Shown: in pieces, positions 24,647 to 33,506 of the stretch | Layout: the number at the start of each line of letters is the position of its first letter | Numbering within the stretch: the first letter of the stretch is position 1 | Assembly: GCA_036406475.1 (NCBI GenBank) | Contig: DASXBA010000075.1 | Location: 1-64,000, forward strand | Source of the DNA: DASXBA01 sp036406475 | Lineage (GTDB): Bacteria > Actinomycetota > Thermoleophilia > Solirubrobacterales > Thermoleophilaceae | Direction: 5' to 3' | Length of the DNA: 64,000 nucleotides | Program-made: the position numbers and the translations under genes | The notes under the pieces: model-generated | Databases searched by the model: none | What the model was told of the DNA's origin: nothing | The model's input: only the letters and a program-made list of their open reading frames with translations

Positions 24647-25692
24647 GCGACCTTCTCGAGGGCGGGCGACCCGCGCTCGCCGGCGATCAGGTCGAGCACG
24701 GCCTCCTCGACCGTCCGCTGTAGCTCGGGCCAGGCGCTGACGTCCTCGACCAGGTCGGGGAGGATGCCGCCGATCGTCAGGCCGCCGTCGAAGCGGTCGA
24801 ACACCCGCGGGTCGATGTAGGAGGCGCGGGCCACCGCCGGCGTGGTGCCGAGGTAGCGGGCGGTCTCCTTGACGGCGCGCGTCTTGGCGCGCTTGCGGGC
24901 GGTCTTCGAGCCCGTTGCCGCCTGGCCCGACACGGCGAGCGCGATCGCGGCCACCACGGTCCCGCCCCAGGTGCGGAAGTCCTTGGCGCTGAACTCGCCG
25001 CCGATCGTCTCCTTGACGTAGTCGTTGATGTCCGAGGACTTGACGTCCACCCAGCGGCGGCCCTCCTTGAAAGCCAGGAACTCATCGCCGCCGCCGCGGC
25101 GGCTATTGAGCGTCTTCGCGATCGCCGCCACCTCCGGGTCGACGATCAGCTGGCGCCGCTGCTGGCCGCCCTTGGACTCGTAGTCGAAGCTCACGACGTC
25201 GTCGTCGACCGAGACATGCCGCTTCTGCATCGTCGCGATCCCGTAGGTGTCGTTCTCCTCGGCGTAGTCCTCGGAGCCGATCCGGAAGAAGCCGCGATCC
25301 AGCAGGCGCACCGCGCAGGCCAGCACGCGCCGGCGATCCATCTCGGTCCGTTTGAGGTCCTTGGCCGCCTTTCGCCGCAGCTTGGGCAGGACCTCGGCGA
25401 ACTCGACCATCGAGTCGAACTTCTCGCGGTCGCGGCGCTCGCGCCAGAGGTCGTGGTAGCGGTACTGCTTGCGCCCGGCCGCGTCGCTGCCGGTCGCCTG
25501 GATGTGGCCGAAGGGCCAGGGACAGATCCAGACGTCCTCCCAGGCCGGTGGGATCGCCAGCTCGCGGATCCGCTCGAGCACGCTCGGCTCGGTGATGCGG
25601 TTGCCGTCGTTGTCGAGGTACTCGAACCCCTTGCCGCGCTTGCGGCGGCGGATCCCTGGTCCCGAGCAGTCGGCTCTTCGCAGCCTGGGCAT
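24643..25692 (-). CDS. DNA topoisomerase IB (poxvirus-like type)
   Basis: A 349-residue type IB topoisomerase that relaxes supercoils by nicking one strand through a 3'-phosphotyrosine. The N-terminal domain shows YLDNDGNRITEPSVLERIR and AIPPAWEDVWICP. The catalytic domain has LLDRGFFRIGSEDYAEENDT (with its arginine), FEFDY-like VVSFDYESKGG, KDFRTWGGTVVAA, and the nucleophile tyrosine in ARASYIDPRVFDRF. It starts at the ATG at 25692; the longer open frame upstream on this strand is antisense to other genes. It lies near the NHEJ cluster; bacterial IB enzymes often travel with such genes, but its role is unclear. Confidence 0.93.
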   Translation of the reverse strand: MPRLRRADCSGPGIRRRKRGKGFEYLDNDGNRITEPSVLERIRELAIPPAWEDVWICPWPFGHIQATGSDAAGRKQYRYHDLWRERRDREKFDSMVEFAEVLPKLRRKAAKDLKRTEMDRRRVLACAVRLLDRGFFRIGSEDYAEENDTYGIATMQKRHVSVDDDVVSFDYESKGGQQRRQLIVDPEVAAIAKTLNSRRGGGDEFLAFKEGRRWVDVKSSDINDYVKETIGGEFSAKDFRTWGGTVVAAIALAVSGQAATGSKTARKRAKTRAVKETARYLGTTPAVARASYIDPRVFDRFDGGLTIGGILPDLVEDVSAWPELQRTVEEAVLDLIAGERGSPALEKVA

Positions 25693-25721
25693 CCGGCCCC
25701 GGTTCCCGCTACCGGCTTCCG

Positions 25722-26519
25722 CTAATCCCCGAGGAGGCGGCCGAGCAGCTCGGTGTCGCGCGCGGCCAGCACCCGCGAGCGCATCTCCAGGCCGACCGAG
25801 GGGCGGTCTCCCGCCTCCGGAAAGGCCACGGCACCGCCCGCCTCGCGAACGATCAGTGCGCCGGCGGCCGCATCGACAGAGCGGATCGGGCGCAGGCTGA
25901 GCATTGCGTCGAGGGCCCCCTGCGCCACGAGGGCGAGCGTGACCGCCACCGAGCCGAGCGCCCGGATTCGGCGGGCCTCGATCCCGCCCAGCATGTCCGC
26001 CGCCTCCGCAACCAGCCGCGGCCGCGCCGTCTCGAGCCCGAGCACCTCGAGCGGCCCGGGCCGCAGGCGCTCCAGCGGCTCCGCCCCGAGGAAGGCGCCG
26101 CCGCCTCGCCGGGCCGACCACTCGACCTCCGGCTCGAAGGCCGCGATGTAGCCGAAGTCCACGTCGGCGAGGGTAGGGCCGCCGGCGATCGCCAGCGACA
26201 GCGAGGCGTAGGGCAGGCCGCGCTTGGCGTTGAGCGAGCCGTCGACCGGATCGACCACGGCCCAGGGCGGCCCGCCACCGTGGAGCTCGACCTCGCCCCG
26301 TTCCTCCGAGACCACCGTGAGCGGCACGCCGGTGGCCTCGAGCTCCGCGAGCACGGCGTCCTCCGCCGCCTGGTCGATCACGAGCGTCCGGTCGCCGCCC
26401 TCGCCGCGGCCTGTCTCGACGGCCCGCTCGGCGGTCGTGCCGAACCGGGCCAGCTCCGCCCTGACCCGCTCCGCCGCCCGCCTGGAAACCGCTAGCCAAT
26501 CGGGTCCTGAGGCGGGCAT
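25722..26519 (-). CDS. Inositol monophosphatase family protein
   Basis: A 265-residue Mg2+-dependent phosphatase of the IMPase/FBPase/CysQ fold. Signature residues are visible: SEERGEVEL (metal Glu), VVDPVDGSLNAKRGLPYA (the DPxDG motif), and RSVDAAAGALIVREAGGAV (the WDxAAG motif with W replaced by V). It could act on inositol-1-phosphate, NADP or 3'-phosphoadenosine compounds; which one cannot be said. It is upstream of topoisomerase IB in the same direction (29 bases) and divergent from the helicase gene (22 bases), so promoters are very close. Confidence 0.9.
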   Translation of the reverse strand: MPASGPDWLAVSRRAAERVRAELARFGTTAERAVETGRGEGGDRTLVIDQAAEDAVLAELEATGVPLTVVSEERGEVELHGGGPPWAVVDPVDGSLNAKRGLPYASLSLAIAGGPTLADVDFGYIAAFEPEVEWSARRGGGAFLGAEPLERLRPGPLEVLGLETARPRLVAEAADMLGGIEARRIRALGSVAVTLALVAQGALDAMLSLRPIRSVDAAAGALIVREAGGAVAFPEAGDRPSVGLEMRSRVLAARDTELLGRLLGD

Positions 26520-26541
26520 GGGCGGCGTATCCTAGGCAGAG

Positions 26542-29500
26542 ATGCGGGATCTGCTCGACGGCCTCAACCGCTCCCAGCGGGAGGCGGTCACGCACCCCGA
26601 GGGACCGCTTCTCGTGATCGCCGGCGCCGGTACCGGCAAGACGCACACGATCACCACCCGCTTCGCCTGGCTCGTCGAGCAGGGCGCCACACCGGACGAG
26701 GTGCTCGCGCTCACGTTCTCCTCGCCCGCGGCGGCGGAGATGCGCGAGCGGCTGGAGGGCCTCATCGAGTCGCCGTACGAGGACCTGCACGTCTCGACGT
26801 TCCACGCCTTCTGCTCGCGTCTGCTCGCTGACGAGGCGCTCGAGGTGGGCATCGACCCGTTCTTCTCGCCGGTCACGCCCGCGGACAGGCTGGCGCTGCT
26901 GCTCGAGCGGCTCGAGGAGCTGACGATCAGGCACCACGAGATCCGCGGCAACCCGGCGCCTCTGCTCGCCAGCTTCGTCTCCCGGATCGACCGGCTCAAG
27001 GACGAGATGGTCACCTGCGCCGACTACCGCGCCTATGCCGAGCGGCTCGTCGAGGAGGCAGGCGACGCCGACGACGCGGCTCGCTCCAGGGCCGCCCGCG
27101 AGCTCGAGTTCGCGCGCATCTACGCCGACCACGACCGGCTCCTCGCCGAGCGCGGCGCCCTCGACTTCGGCGACCTCATCGTGCGCGCCTTCCGGATGCT
27201 CCACGAGAAGCCGCACGTGCGCGAGCAGCTGTCGCGCCGCTTCCGCAATGTGCTCGTCGACGAGTACCAGGACACGAACTTCGCCCAGGGCATGCTGCTC
27301 CGGCTGCTGGTCGAGGAGCACCGGAACGTGACCGTTGTCGGCGACGACGACCAGGCGATCTACCGCTTCCGCGGAGCCTCCCAGAAGAACTTGCTCGACT
27401 TCCAGAGCGAGCTCCCGGAGGCGAAGGTCGTCCGGCTCGAGACCAACTACCGCTCCGGGCGGCGGATCCTCAAGGCCGCCCACGCCGTGGTCGAGCCGGC
27501 GCCGGACCGGATCGAGAAGCGGCTCACAGGGCGGGGGAACGGCTCGGTGCGCTTCTGGCGCTGCCGCTCGGAGCGGGCGCAGGCCCAGGCCGTGGCTGCG
27601 GAGGCCGAGCGGCTCGTGGTGAAGGAGGGCCTGTCGCCGGCGCAGGTGTGCGTGCTCGTGCGCTCGGTGAAGAACGAGGGCCAGGTGGTGGCCTCCGCGC
27701 TCGAGGAGCGGGCGGTGCCGTTCAGGCTCCTCGGCTCGGCCGCCTACTTCCAGCGCGCCGAGGTTCGCGACGTGCTCGCCTGGCTCCGCCTGCTCACCGA
27801 CCCGAACGACTCGGGCGCCGTGGTCCGCGCCCTGTCGCGGCCGCCGATCGAGCTGCGCTCGGTGGACATCGCGCGGCTGACGCAGCTCGCCCGCCGGCGC
27901 AAGCTCGACATGCCGTCGGCAATCGCCTCCGCGCTCGAGGGGCCGCAGCTGTCGCAGGAGGGCCGCGACCGCGCCCAGGCCTTCCTGCGCCTCTACCGCT
28001 CCGCCAGCGGCGCCTTCGACGACCGCCGCCCCGACGCCTTCGTCCTCCGGCTGATCGAGCGCATCGGCCTCCGCCGCCAGCAGGTCTTCGCCACGCACGC
28101 GGACACCGTCGAGCGGCTGCGGAACATCGCAAAGCTGTCCGAGATCGCGCGGGCCTACATGCAGCGCGAGCCGCAGGCCACGGTCCGCGACTTCACCCGC
28201 TATCTCTGCGCGGTGGCCGAGTCGGGGCTGCGCGAGGAGGAGGCCGCGTCGCCGATCGCGACCCCGGCCGTGCGGGTGACGACCATGCACGCCGCCAAGG
28301 GGCTCGAGTTCGACCACGTCTTCGTCCTCGGCCTGTCGGCCTCGCGGATGCCCGGCGCCTGGCGCCCGCGCAGCGGCGACGTGCCCGACGAGCTGCTCAA
28401 GGAGTCGCTGCCCGAGCCGAGCGGGCGCGAGCAGCACGAGGCCGAGATGCGGCGGCTGCTGCACGTGGCCATGACGCGCGCGAGGAAATCGCTGGTGCTG
28501 GCCTGGCCCGAGGGCGCAGCCGGCGGCGCCACCCCGCGGCCGTCGCCCTTCTACGAAGAGGCGCGGGCCGCGCTCGAGGCCGAGGAGGAGGTCTTCGACG
28601 AGGAGCTGTTCGGCCCGGCCGAGGGCCTCCATTCGATGTTCCGCATCCTCCGCGACGAGCTGCTCGACACCGTGGCGAGCGTCGGCGGCCGGCTCGGCGA
28701 GATGCGGCTCGACACCTACCTCGACGTGGACCAGGCCGTTGCCCGCTACCTCGAGCTGCTCAAGGTCGCGGCGCTGATCGAGCGAGCCAAGGAGGGCCAG
28801 GAGGTGGGCGAGGCGCTGACCGCCGTGAACGACATCCTCAGCCAGGTCGCGACGGCGGAGCAGCGAGAGATCATGGCCGCGTCGGCGCTGGACGACTGGC
28901 TCCGCGACGCGGGCCGCGAGGCGTTACCGCGGCGTCCGGTGGTCGCCGGTAACGGCTCGGAGCCCTCGCTCGACCCGTTCATCCCCCGCCGCGGCGGCGG
29001 CCTGATGCTCTCCGCCTCCGACATCGACACGTACCGGATCTGCCCGCTCAAGTACAAGTTCGCGCGGGTCTTCCGGATCCCGCAGGAGCCGACCATCCAC
29101 CAGCGCTTCGGGATCGTCGTGCACCAGGTGCTCGAGCGCTTCCACTCGATGGGCGGCGGCTCGCTCGAGCAGCTGATGGAGCTGTTCGAGGCATCCTGGC
29201 GCCGCGCCGGCTTCGGCGACTCGGACGACGAGCAGCAGTTCCGCGGCCGCGCCGTGGACGCGCTCGAGCGCTACTGGGAGGACGACCGCTCGAGCGACGC
29301 CAAGCCGGTCTGGTTCGAGCGCAGCTTCGCGTTCAGGCTCGGCGACCACCTGCTGCGCGGCCGCGTCGACCGGGTCGACCAGCGCCCCGACGGCTCATAC
29401 GAGCTGATCGACTACAAGACCGGCAAGTCGAAGACCGAGGACGAGCTCCGCGAGGACGTCCAGCTCTCGCTCTACCAGATGGGCGCGCGCGAGTCGTGGC

Positions 29501-29709
29501 GGCTGGAGACCTCCGCCCAGAGCTACTTCTACGTGCTGAGCGGCGAGAAGGTCCCGGTGGAGCACTCGCCCGAGGAGCTCGAGCGGGTCAAGGCGACCGT
29601 GGCGGAGATCGCCGACGGGATCATGAAGCAGGAGTTCGAGCCGAAGCCCTCGTACGAGGTCTGCTCGTTCTGCGACTACAGGATCATTTGCCCAGCTGCT
29701 GAGAAATAG
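26542..29709 (+). CDS. UvrD/PcrA-type helicase with C-terminal RecB-like nuclease domain
   Basis: A 1055-residue ATP-dependent DNA helicase-nuclease. The Q motif LNRSQREAV and Walker A AGAGTGKTHTIT (residues 27-38) come first. Motif II is LVDEYQDTNFAQ, followed by GDDDQAIYRFRGAS, LETNYRSGRRI, and VTTMHAAKGLEFDHVFVLGL. The C terminus from ~residue 823 is a PD-(D/E)XK nuclease: FGIVVHQVLERF, GRVDRVDQRPDGSYELIDYK, with four cysteines (RICPLKY and CSFCDYRIICP) that likely hold a 4Fe-4S cluster, as in AddB/AdnB. It resembles AdnB alone; no AdnA partner is adjacent. The role is end resection or recombination repair. Confidence 0.93.
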   Translation: MRDLLDGLNRSQREAVTHPEGPLLVIAGAGTGKTHTITTRFAWLVEQGATPDEVLALTFSSPAAAEMRERLEGLIESPYEDLHVSTFHAFCSRLLADEALEVGIDPFFSPVTPADRLALLLERLEELTIRHHEIRGNPAPLLASFVSRIDRLKDEMVTCADYRAYAERLVEEAGDADDAARSRAARELEFARIYADHDRLLAERGALDFGDLIVRAFRMLHEKPHVREQLSRRFRNVLVDEYQDTNFAQGMLLRLLVEEHRNVTVVGDDDQAIYRFRGASQKNLLDFQSELPEAKVVRLETNYRSGRRILKAAHAVVEPAPDRIEKRLTGRGNGSVRFWRCRSERAQAQAVAAEAERLVVKEGLSPAQVCVLVRSVKNEGQVVASALEERAVPFRLLGSAAYFQRAEVRDVLAWLRLLTDPNDSGAVVRALSRPPIELRSVDIARLTQLARRRKLDMPSAIASALEGPQLSQEGRDRAQAFLRLYRSASGAFDDRRPDAFVLRLIERIGLRRQQVFATHADTVERLRNIAKLSEIARAYMQREPQATVRDFTRYLCAVAESGLREEEAASPIATPAVRVTTMHAAKGLEFDHVFVLGLSASRMPGAWRPRSGDVPDELLKESLPEPSGREQHEAEMRRLLHVAMTRARKSLVLAWPEGAAGGATPRPSPFYEEARAALEAEEEVFDEELFGPAEGLHSMFRILRDELLDTVASVGGRLGEMRLDTYLDVDQAVARYLELLKVAALIERAKEGQEVGEALTAVNDILSQVATAEQREIMAASALDDWLRDAGREALPRRPVVAGNGSEPSLDPFIPRRGGGLMLSASDIDTYRICPLKYKFARVFRIPQEPTIHQRFGIVVHQVLERFHSMGGGSLEQLMELFEASWRRAGFGDSDDEQQFRGRAVDALERYWEDDRSSDAKPVWFERSFAFRLGDHLLRGRVDRVDQRPDGSYELIDYKTGKSKTEDELREDVQLSLYQMGARESWRLETSAQSYFYVLSGEKVPVEHSPEELERVKATVAEIADGIMKQEFEPKPSYEVCSFCDYRIICPAAEK

Positions 29710-29727
29710 GCATTAAGTTGGGATGCG

Positions 29728-31422
29728 GTGGACTCGCCGCAGTCAAGGCTCGGCAACTTCAGGCTCGAGCGCGAGCTTGGGCGCGGCGGCATGGGCATCG
29801 TCTACCTCGCGGAGGAGACGAACCTCGGCCGCTGGGTCGCGCTCAAGGTCATCGCGCCCGATCTGGCCGGTGATCCCGAGTTCCGGGCGCGCTTCGAGCG
29901 CGAGGCCCGGATAGCGGCCGGCCTCGACCACCCCAACGTGGTGCCGCTGTTCGCCGCGGGCGAGATCGAGGGCCAGTTCTACCTGTCGATGCGCTACGTC
30001 GAGGGGACCGACCTCAAGGCGCTCCTCCGGGAGCGCGGCAGGCTCGACTACCCCGAGGCGGCGTCGATCGTCGGCCAGGTGGGCTCGGCGCTCGATGCCG
30101 CCCACGCCCGCGGCCTAGTCCACCGCGACGTCAAGCCGGGCAACATCCTCCTCGGCTCCGGCGGCGACGGTGGCTTCCACGCCTACCTCACCGACTTCGG
30201 CATCACCAAGGACGCGAGCGACCAGACCGTCGGCCTGACGCAGACCGGCCAGTGGGTGGGCACGGTCGACTACATCTCGCCCGAGCAGGTCTCGGGCCGC
30301 CCGATCGATGCGCGCAGCGACGTCTACTCCCTCGGCTGCGTCCTCTACCAGTCCCTTACCGGGCACGCCCCCTACCAGGGGCCCGACGTTCACAAGGTCT
30401 ACGCGCACATGTCCGAGCCGCCGCCGGCACTGGACGGCCCGGCCGCCCCGCTCGGCCCCGCCTTCGATCCCGTGATCCAGCGCGCCATGGCCAAGGACCC
30501 GGACGAGCGCTACCCGTCGGCCGGCGACCTCGGCCGCGCCGCCCAGTCCGGCGCCAAGGGCGAGCTGAACCAGGTGCCCGAGCGGACCGTGGCAGCCGGC
30601 GATGCCGCCACCGGGATCGCGCCGACCGTGGCGGCGACGCCGGCCGCGCCGACGGAGATGGCGGCCACCCAGCAGCTCCCTCCCGACCAGGCCACGCCGG
30701 CGCGGCAGCCCGTCTACAGCGAGCCGCCGACCGCGCCGCAGCCAGCCGCGCCCCCGGCTCGCTCGCGGCGCGGGCTGTGGGCGGCGGTGGCGGTGGGAGC
30801 GGTGATCCTGATCGCGGCGGTGGCGGCGCTGGCGGTCGTCGCCCTGAACAAGGACTCGGGCGGCTCGAGTGGCTCCTCGAGCTCGTCCTCGAACAGCGGC
30901 AGCAAGAGCAGCAACAACAGCGGCGGCTCGTCCGGCTCGAGCAGCGACGAGAAGGGCAACGACTCCGATCGCACCTTCGTCTCCCAGACCGACGACCTGC
31001 TCGGCCGCTCCAAGTCGTCCTACGACGAGGTCAACGACGTCTTCCGGCGGATGCAAGAGGTCGCCGACGGCAACTCCGACGCGATCGAGCCGAGCGAGGC
31101 GCGCTCGAAGCTGGGCGACGTGATCTCGAACCGGACGTCGCTGAAGAGCGACGCCTCCTCACTGCCCGTCGCCACGAGCACGGCGCGGGAGGTGCGGTCG
31201 GACCTGGTCGCGGCCTTCGACGCGTCGCTCGTCAACGACCGCGACATCGAGAACTGCCTGGAGACCGGCGAGTCGGCGGGGCCGGGGGAGCTCTTCTCGA
31301 ACTGCCTGTCGTCCACGTCGAGCAGCAGCGACGCGGCGACGAACGCCAAGTCGACCTTCAAGGACTCCTACAACCGGCTGCGCGGTTCGATCGGCCTCGG
31401 GTCGGTCAATCCGACCTTCTAG
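29728..31422 (+). CDS. Membrane Ser/Thr protein kinase (PknB type)
   Basis: A 564-residue eukaryotic-type kinase. The cytoplasmic kinase domain covers ~10-275: ELGRGGMGIVYLAE (glycine loop), WVALKVI (ATP lysine), LVHRDVKPGNILL (catalytic loop), TDFGITKD, YISPEQVSGRPIDARSDVYS. A Pro/Ala-rich linker follows, then one transmembrane helix (~350-372, WAAVAVGAVILIAAVAALAV). An extracellular Ser/Gly-rich stretch follows, then a helical domain of ~150 residues with no PASTA repeats, probably the sensor. The GTG start at 29728 lies 18 bases after the helicase stop. The stop TAG shares CTAG with the convergent amidase stop. Confidence 0.94.
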   Translation: MDSPQSRLGNFRLERELGRGGMGIVYLAEETNLGRWVALKVIAPDLAGDPEFRARFEREARIAAGLDHPNVVPLFAAGEIEGQFYLSMRYVEGTDLKALLRERGRLDYPEAASIVGQVGSALDAAHARGLVHRDVKPGNILLGSGGDGGFHAYLTDFGITKDASDQTVGLTQTGQWVGTVDYISPEQVSGRPIDARSDVYSLGCVLYQSLTGHAPYQGPDVHKVYAHMSEPPPALDGPAAPLGPAFDPVIQRAMAKDPDERYPSAGDLGRAAQSGAKGELNQVPERTVAAGDAATGIAPTVAATPAAPTEMAATQQLPPDQATPARQPVYSEPPTAPQPAAPPARSRRGLWAAVAVGAVILIAAVAALAVVALNKDSGGSSGSSSSSSNSGSKSSNNSGGSSGSSSDEKGNDSDRTFVSQTDDLLGRSKSSYDEVNDVFRRMQEVADGNSDAIEPSEARSKLGDVISNRTSLKSDASSLPVATSTAREVRSDLVAAFDASLVNDRDIENCLETGESAGPGELFSNCLSSTSSSSDAATNAKSTFKDSYNRLRGSIGLGSVNPTF

Positions 31423-32471
31423 CAGGGCAGCTTCCGCAGCCGGGCCCGGTAGCGGTCCATGTCGGGCCTCGTCCAGTCGCTGTGCGTCTGGTTGCGCAGC
31501 GAGGCGACCCGCTCGTGGTGGTACGGCGACGAGAGGCTCTCGTTGTGCCCGATCACGTTGCCGACAGAGATGCCGTAGCGGCAGCGCAGCCAGCGGGTGA
31601 GCTTCAGCGAGGCGTCGAGCTGGGCGCTGTCGCCGAGGATGTCGGCGTCGGTCTCGCCCACGTGCTCGATGCCGATTGCGTGGTCGTTCAGGCCCACGGT
31701 GTGCCGGCAGATGAGCTTGAGCGACACCAGTTGGTAGATCGTGCCGTCGCGATCGACGACGAAGTGCGAGCAGACGTTGGGCAGCTCGTGCAGCTCCACG
31801 TCGGGCTGGTCGGAGGCGAAGGTGTCGAAGACCGCCTGGAACGTCGGCGTGACCGAGACGTGCTCGACGATCAGCTTCGGATCGAGCTTGTCGGTCGCGG
31901 TGCCGTAGTGGCGCTCCGCGTAGGCGGCCGTCTCCTCCTTCCTCTTCTCGCCGAAGGGGATCGGCTTCTGCACGATGTCGGGGCGCGGCACCGGGGCGGT
32001 CTCGGGGGTGGTGGTCGTCCGGCTCGGTGCGGTCTTCTCGGTCTTCGTGGTCGGCACGGCCAGCGCCGGATCGGTGTCCTTCTTCGGCTCCGAGCTGCCG
32101 CAGCCGGCGATCAGGATCAGGGCCAGCGCGGCGACGAGCGTCTTTACGAAGCGCTGGATCCGCTTGTCGAAGCCGTAGCCGAGCGCGGTCCACACCTCGG
32201 GCGCCTCCGACTCGCCGATCGCGAGCACGCTCACGCGGACGGCGCCCTTGTCCCGCAGCCGCCGCTCGCCCTCCTCGAGCAACGCCCGCGCCACGCCCCG
32301 CCGCCGGTGCGACGGCAGCACAGCCAGCCGGTAGAGGTTGCCGCGCCAGCCGTCCCACGCGGCTATCAGCCCGCCGACGATCTTGCCCTCGTCCTCGGCG
32401 AGGAGCAGGCTGCCCGGGTCGGTCTCCAGCAGGCGGCGAAGATCGGCCTCCGTGTCGGTGGCGCCGGGCAC
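31419..32471 (-). CDS. GNAT acetyltransferase fused to lipoprotein-type N-acetylmuramoyl-L-alanine amidase
   Basis: A 350-residue open frame joining two normally separate proteins. Residues ~1-105 are a GNAT acetyltransferase (LYRLAVLPSHRRRGVARALL is the acetyl-CoA loop). Residues ~107-125 read as a signal peptide with lipobox (VKTLVAALALILIAGCGSS). Residues ~190-350 are an Amidase_2/PGRP domain, with VCSHFVVDRDG, CRHTVGLNDHAIGIEHVG and HNESLSSPYHH. No ATG, GTG or TTG in frame separates the parts. The GNAT fold starts upstream of 32471: an in-frame CTG at 32543, 5 bases after the PAC2 stop, may be the true start. It may be one membrane-spanning protein (acetyltransferase inside, amidase outside) or two genes joined by a lost stop. 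Confidence 0.75.
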   Translation of the reverse strand: MPGATDTEADLRRLLETDPGSLLLAEDEGKIVGGLIAAWDGWRGNLYRLAVLPSHRRRGVARALLEEGERRLRDKGAVRVSVLAIGESEAPEVWTALGYGFDKRIQRFVKTLVAALALILIAGCGSSEPKKDTDPALAVPTTKTEKTAPSRTTTTPETAPVPRPDIVQKPIPFGEKRKEETAAYAERHYGTATDKLDPKLIVEHVSVTPTFQAVFDTFASDQPDVELHELPNVCSHFVVDRDGTIYQLVSLKLICRHTVGLNDHAIGIEHVGETDADILGDSAQLDASLKLTRWLRCRYGISVGNVIGHNESLSSPYHHERVASLRNQTHSDWTRPDMDRYRARLRKLPC

Positions 32472-32547
32472 AGAACCGGCCTCGCGCCAGAGCGCGAGGA
32501 CGGCGGCCGCCTCGGATGGACGAGCTGTGCGGACGGAGGGCAGGGCC

Positions 32548-33435
32548 CTAGCTCGGGCCCTCCGGCCCGTTGGGGCCGCGCTGGCGCAGGAAGCGCTGGA
32601 AGTCGCTCGCGATCGTCTCGCCGGAGGGGAGGTTCTCCTCGGGCGGGGTCTCGGCCTCGACCTCGTCCATCGCGCTCTCCAGCCGCTCGACGAATGCCTT
32701 GACCTCCGGGTCGCTCGCCACGGCGGCGCTCACCTGCTCGTCGTAGCTCTCGGCCGCCTCCTCGAGCTCGGTCGCCTCGACCGCCACCCCGGCCGTTCCC
32801 TCGAACGCGCGCAGCAGCGCCAGCGCGACCTTGGGGTTGGGCGCGGCGGCCACGTAGTGGGGAACCGAGGCCCAGAGGCTCGCCGACTGGACGCCGGCTT
32901 CGGCGAGCGTGTGGTGCAGGACGCCGACGATCCCGGTCGGCCCCTCGTAGGTGGTGCGCTCGAAGCCGAGCTTCTCGACGAGCGCGTCGTCGGAGGCGAG
33001 CCCGGTGACGGCCACGGGGCGCGAGTGCGGCACGTCCGCGAGCAGCGCTCCCAGAGTGATCACCATGCGCGCGTCCAGCTCGTTGGCCACGTCGACGATC
33101 GCCTCCGTGAAGCGGCCCCAGCGGAGCGACGGCTCCACGCCGTGCAGCATCACGAGGTCGCCCTCGGCGCCCGGCACCTCGGCGGCGGTGACTGCGTTGG
33201 ACGGCCACTCGATCCGCCGCGTCCGGCCCTCCGCGAGCCGGACGGTCGGCCGCACCGCCGTGAAGTCGAAGAACTCCTCGGGATCGATGTGGGCGACGTC
33301 CCTCGAGTCGAAGTGGTCGCGGATGAAGGACAGCGCCGCGGTGGCCGCCTCGCCGGCGTCGTTCCAGCCCTTGAACGCGCACACCATCACCGGTGCGCGG
33401 AGCTTGGGACGCTCGCTCCAGATCACGTCTGGCAT
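32548..33435 (-). CDS. PAC2 family protein (proteasome-assembly-chaperone-like)
   Basis: A 295-residue PAC2-superfamily protein. The ATG at 33435 begins MPDVIWSERPKLRAPVMVCA. Family features are FKGWNDAGEAATAALSFI, VMLHGVEPSLRWGRF, TLGALLADVPHSRPVAVTG and PTGIVGVLHH. In actinobacteria such genes often sit near the proteasome system, but no proteasome gene is in this window. The C-terminal ~70 residues are acidic and helical (ELEEAAESYDEQ, LESAMDEVEAET). It probably folds into a ligand-binding or chaperone module; molecular function is not established. It is followed by the GNAT-amidase gene. Confidence 0.88.
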   Translation of the reverse strand: MPDVIWSERPKLRAPVMVCAFKGWNDAGEAATAALSFIRDHFDSRDVAHIDPEEFFDFTAVRPTVRLAEGRTRRIEWPSNAVTAAEVPGAEGDLVMLHGVEPSLRWGRFTEAIVDVANELDARMVITLGALLADVPHSRPVAVTGLASDDALVEKLGFERTTYEGPTGIVGVLHHTLAEAGVQSASLWASVPHYVAAAPNPKVALALLRAFEGTAGVAVEATELEEAAESYDEQVSAAVASDPEVKAFVERLESAMDEVEAETPPEENLPSGETIASDFQRFLRQRGPNGPEGPS

Positions 33436-33506
33436 GCGCTTCACCGTACCCGAGTGGGGGACTCCGCGAACCGGGCGGCGTCCGGCCTTCCGCTCAAGAT
33501 GGAGGC

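Noticed and set aside
24643..28632. A 1329-residue minus-strand frame running through topoisomerase IB and beyond
   Set aside because: Only the first 349 residues (to 25692) have homology; the remainder is antisense to the helicase gene or between genes.
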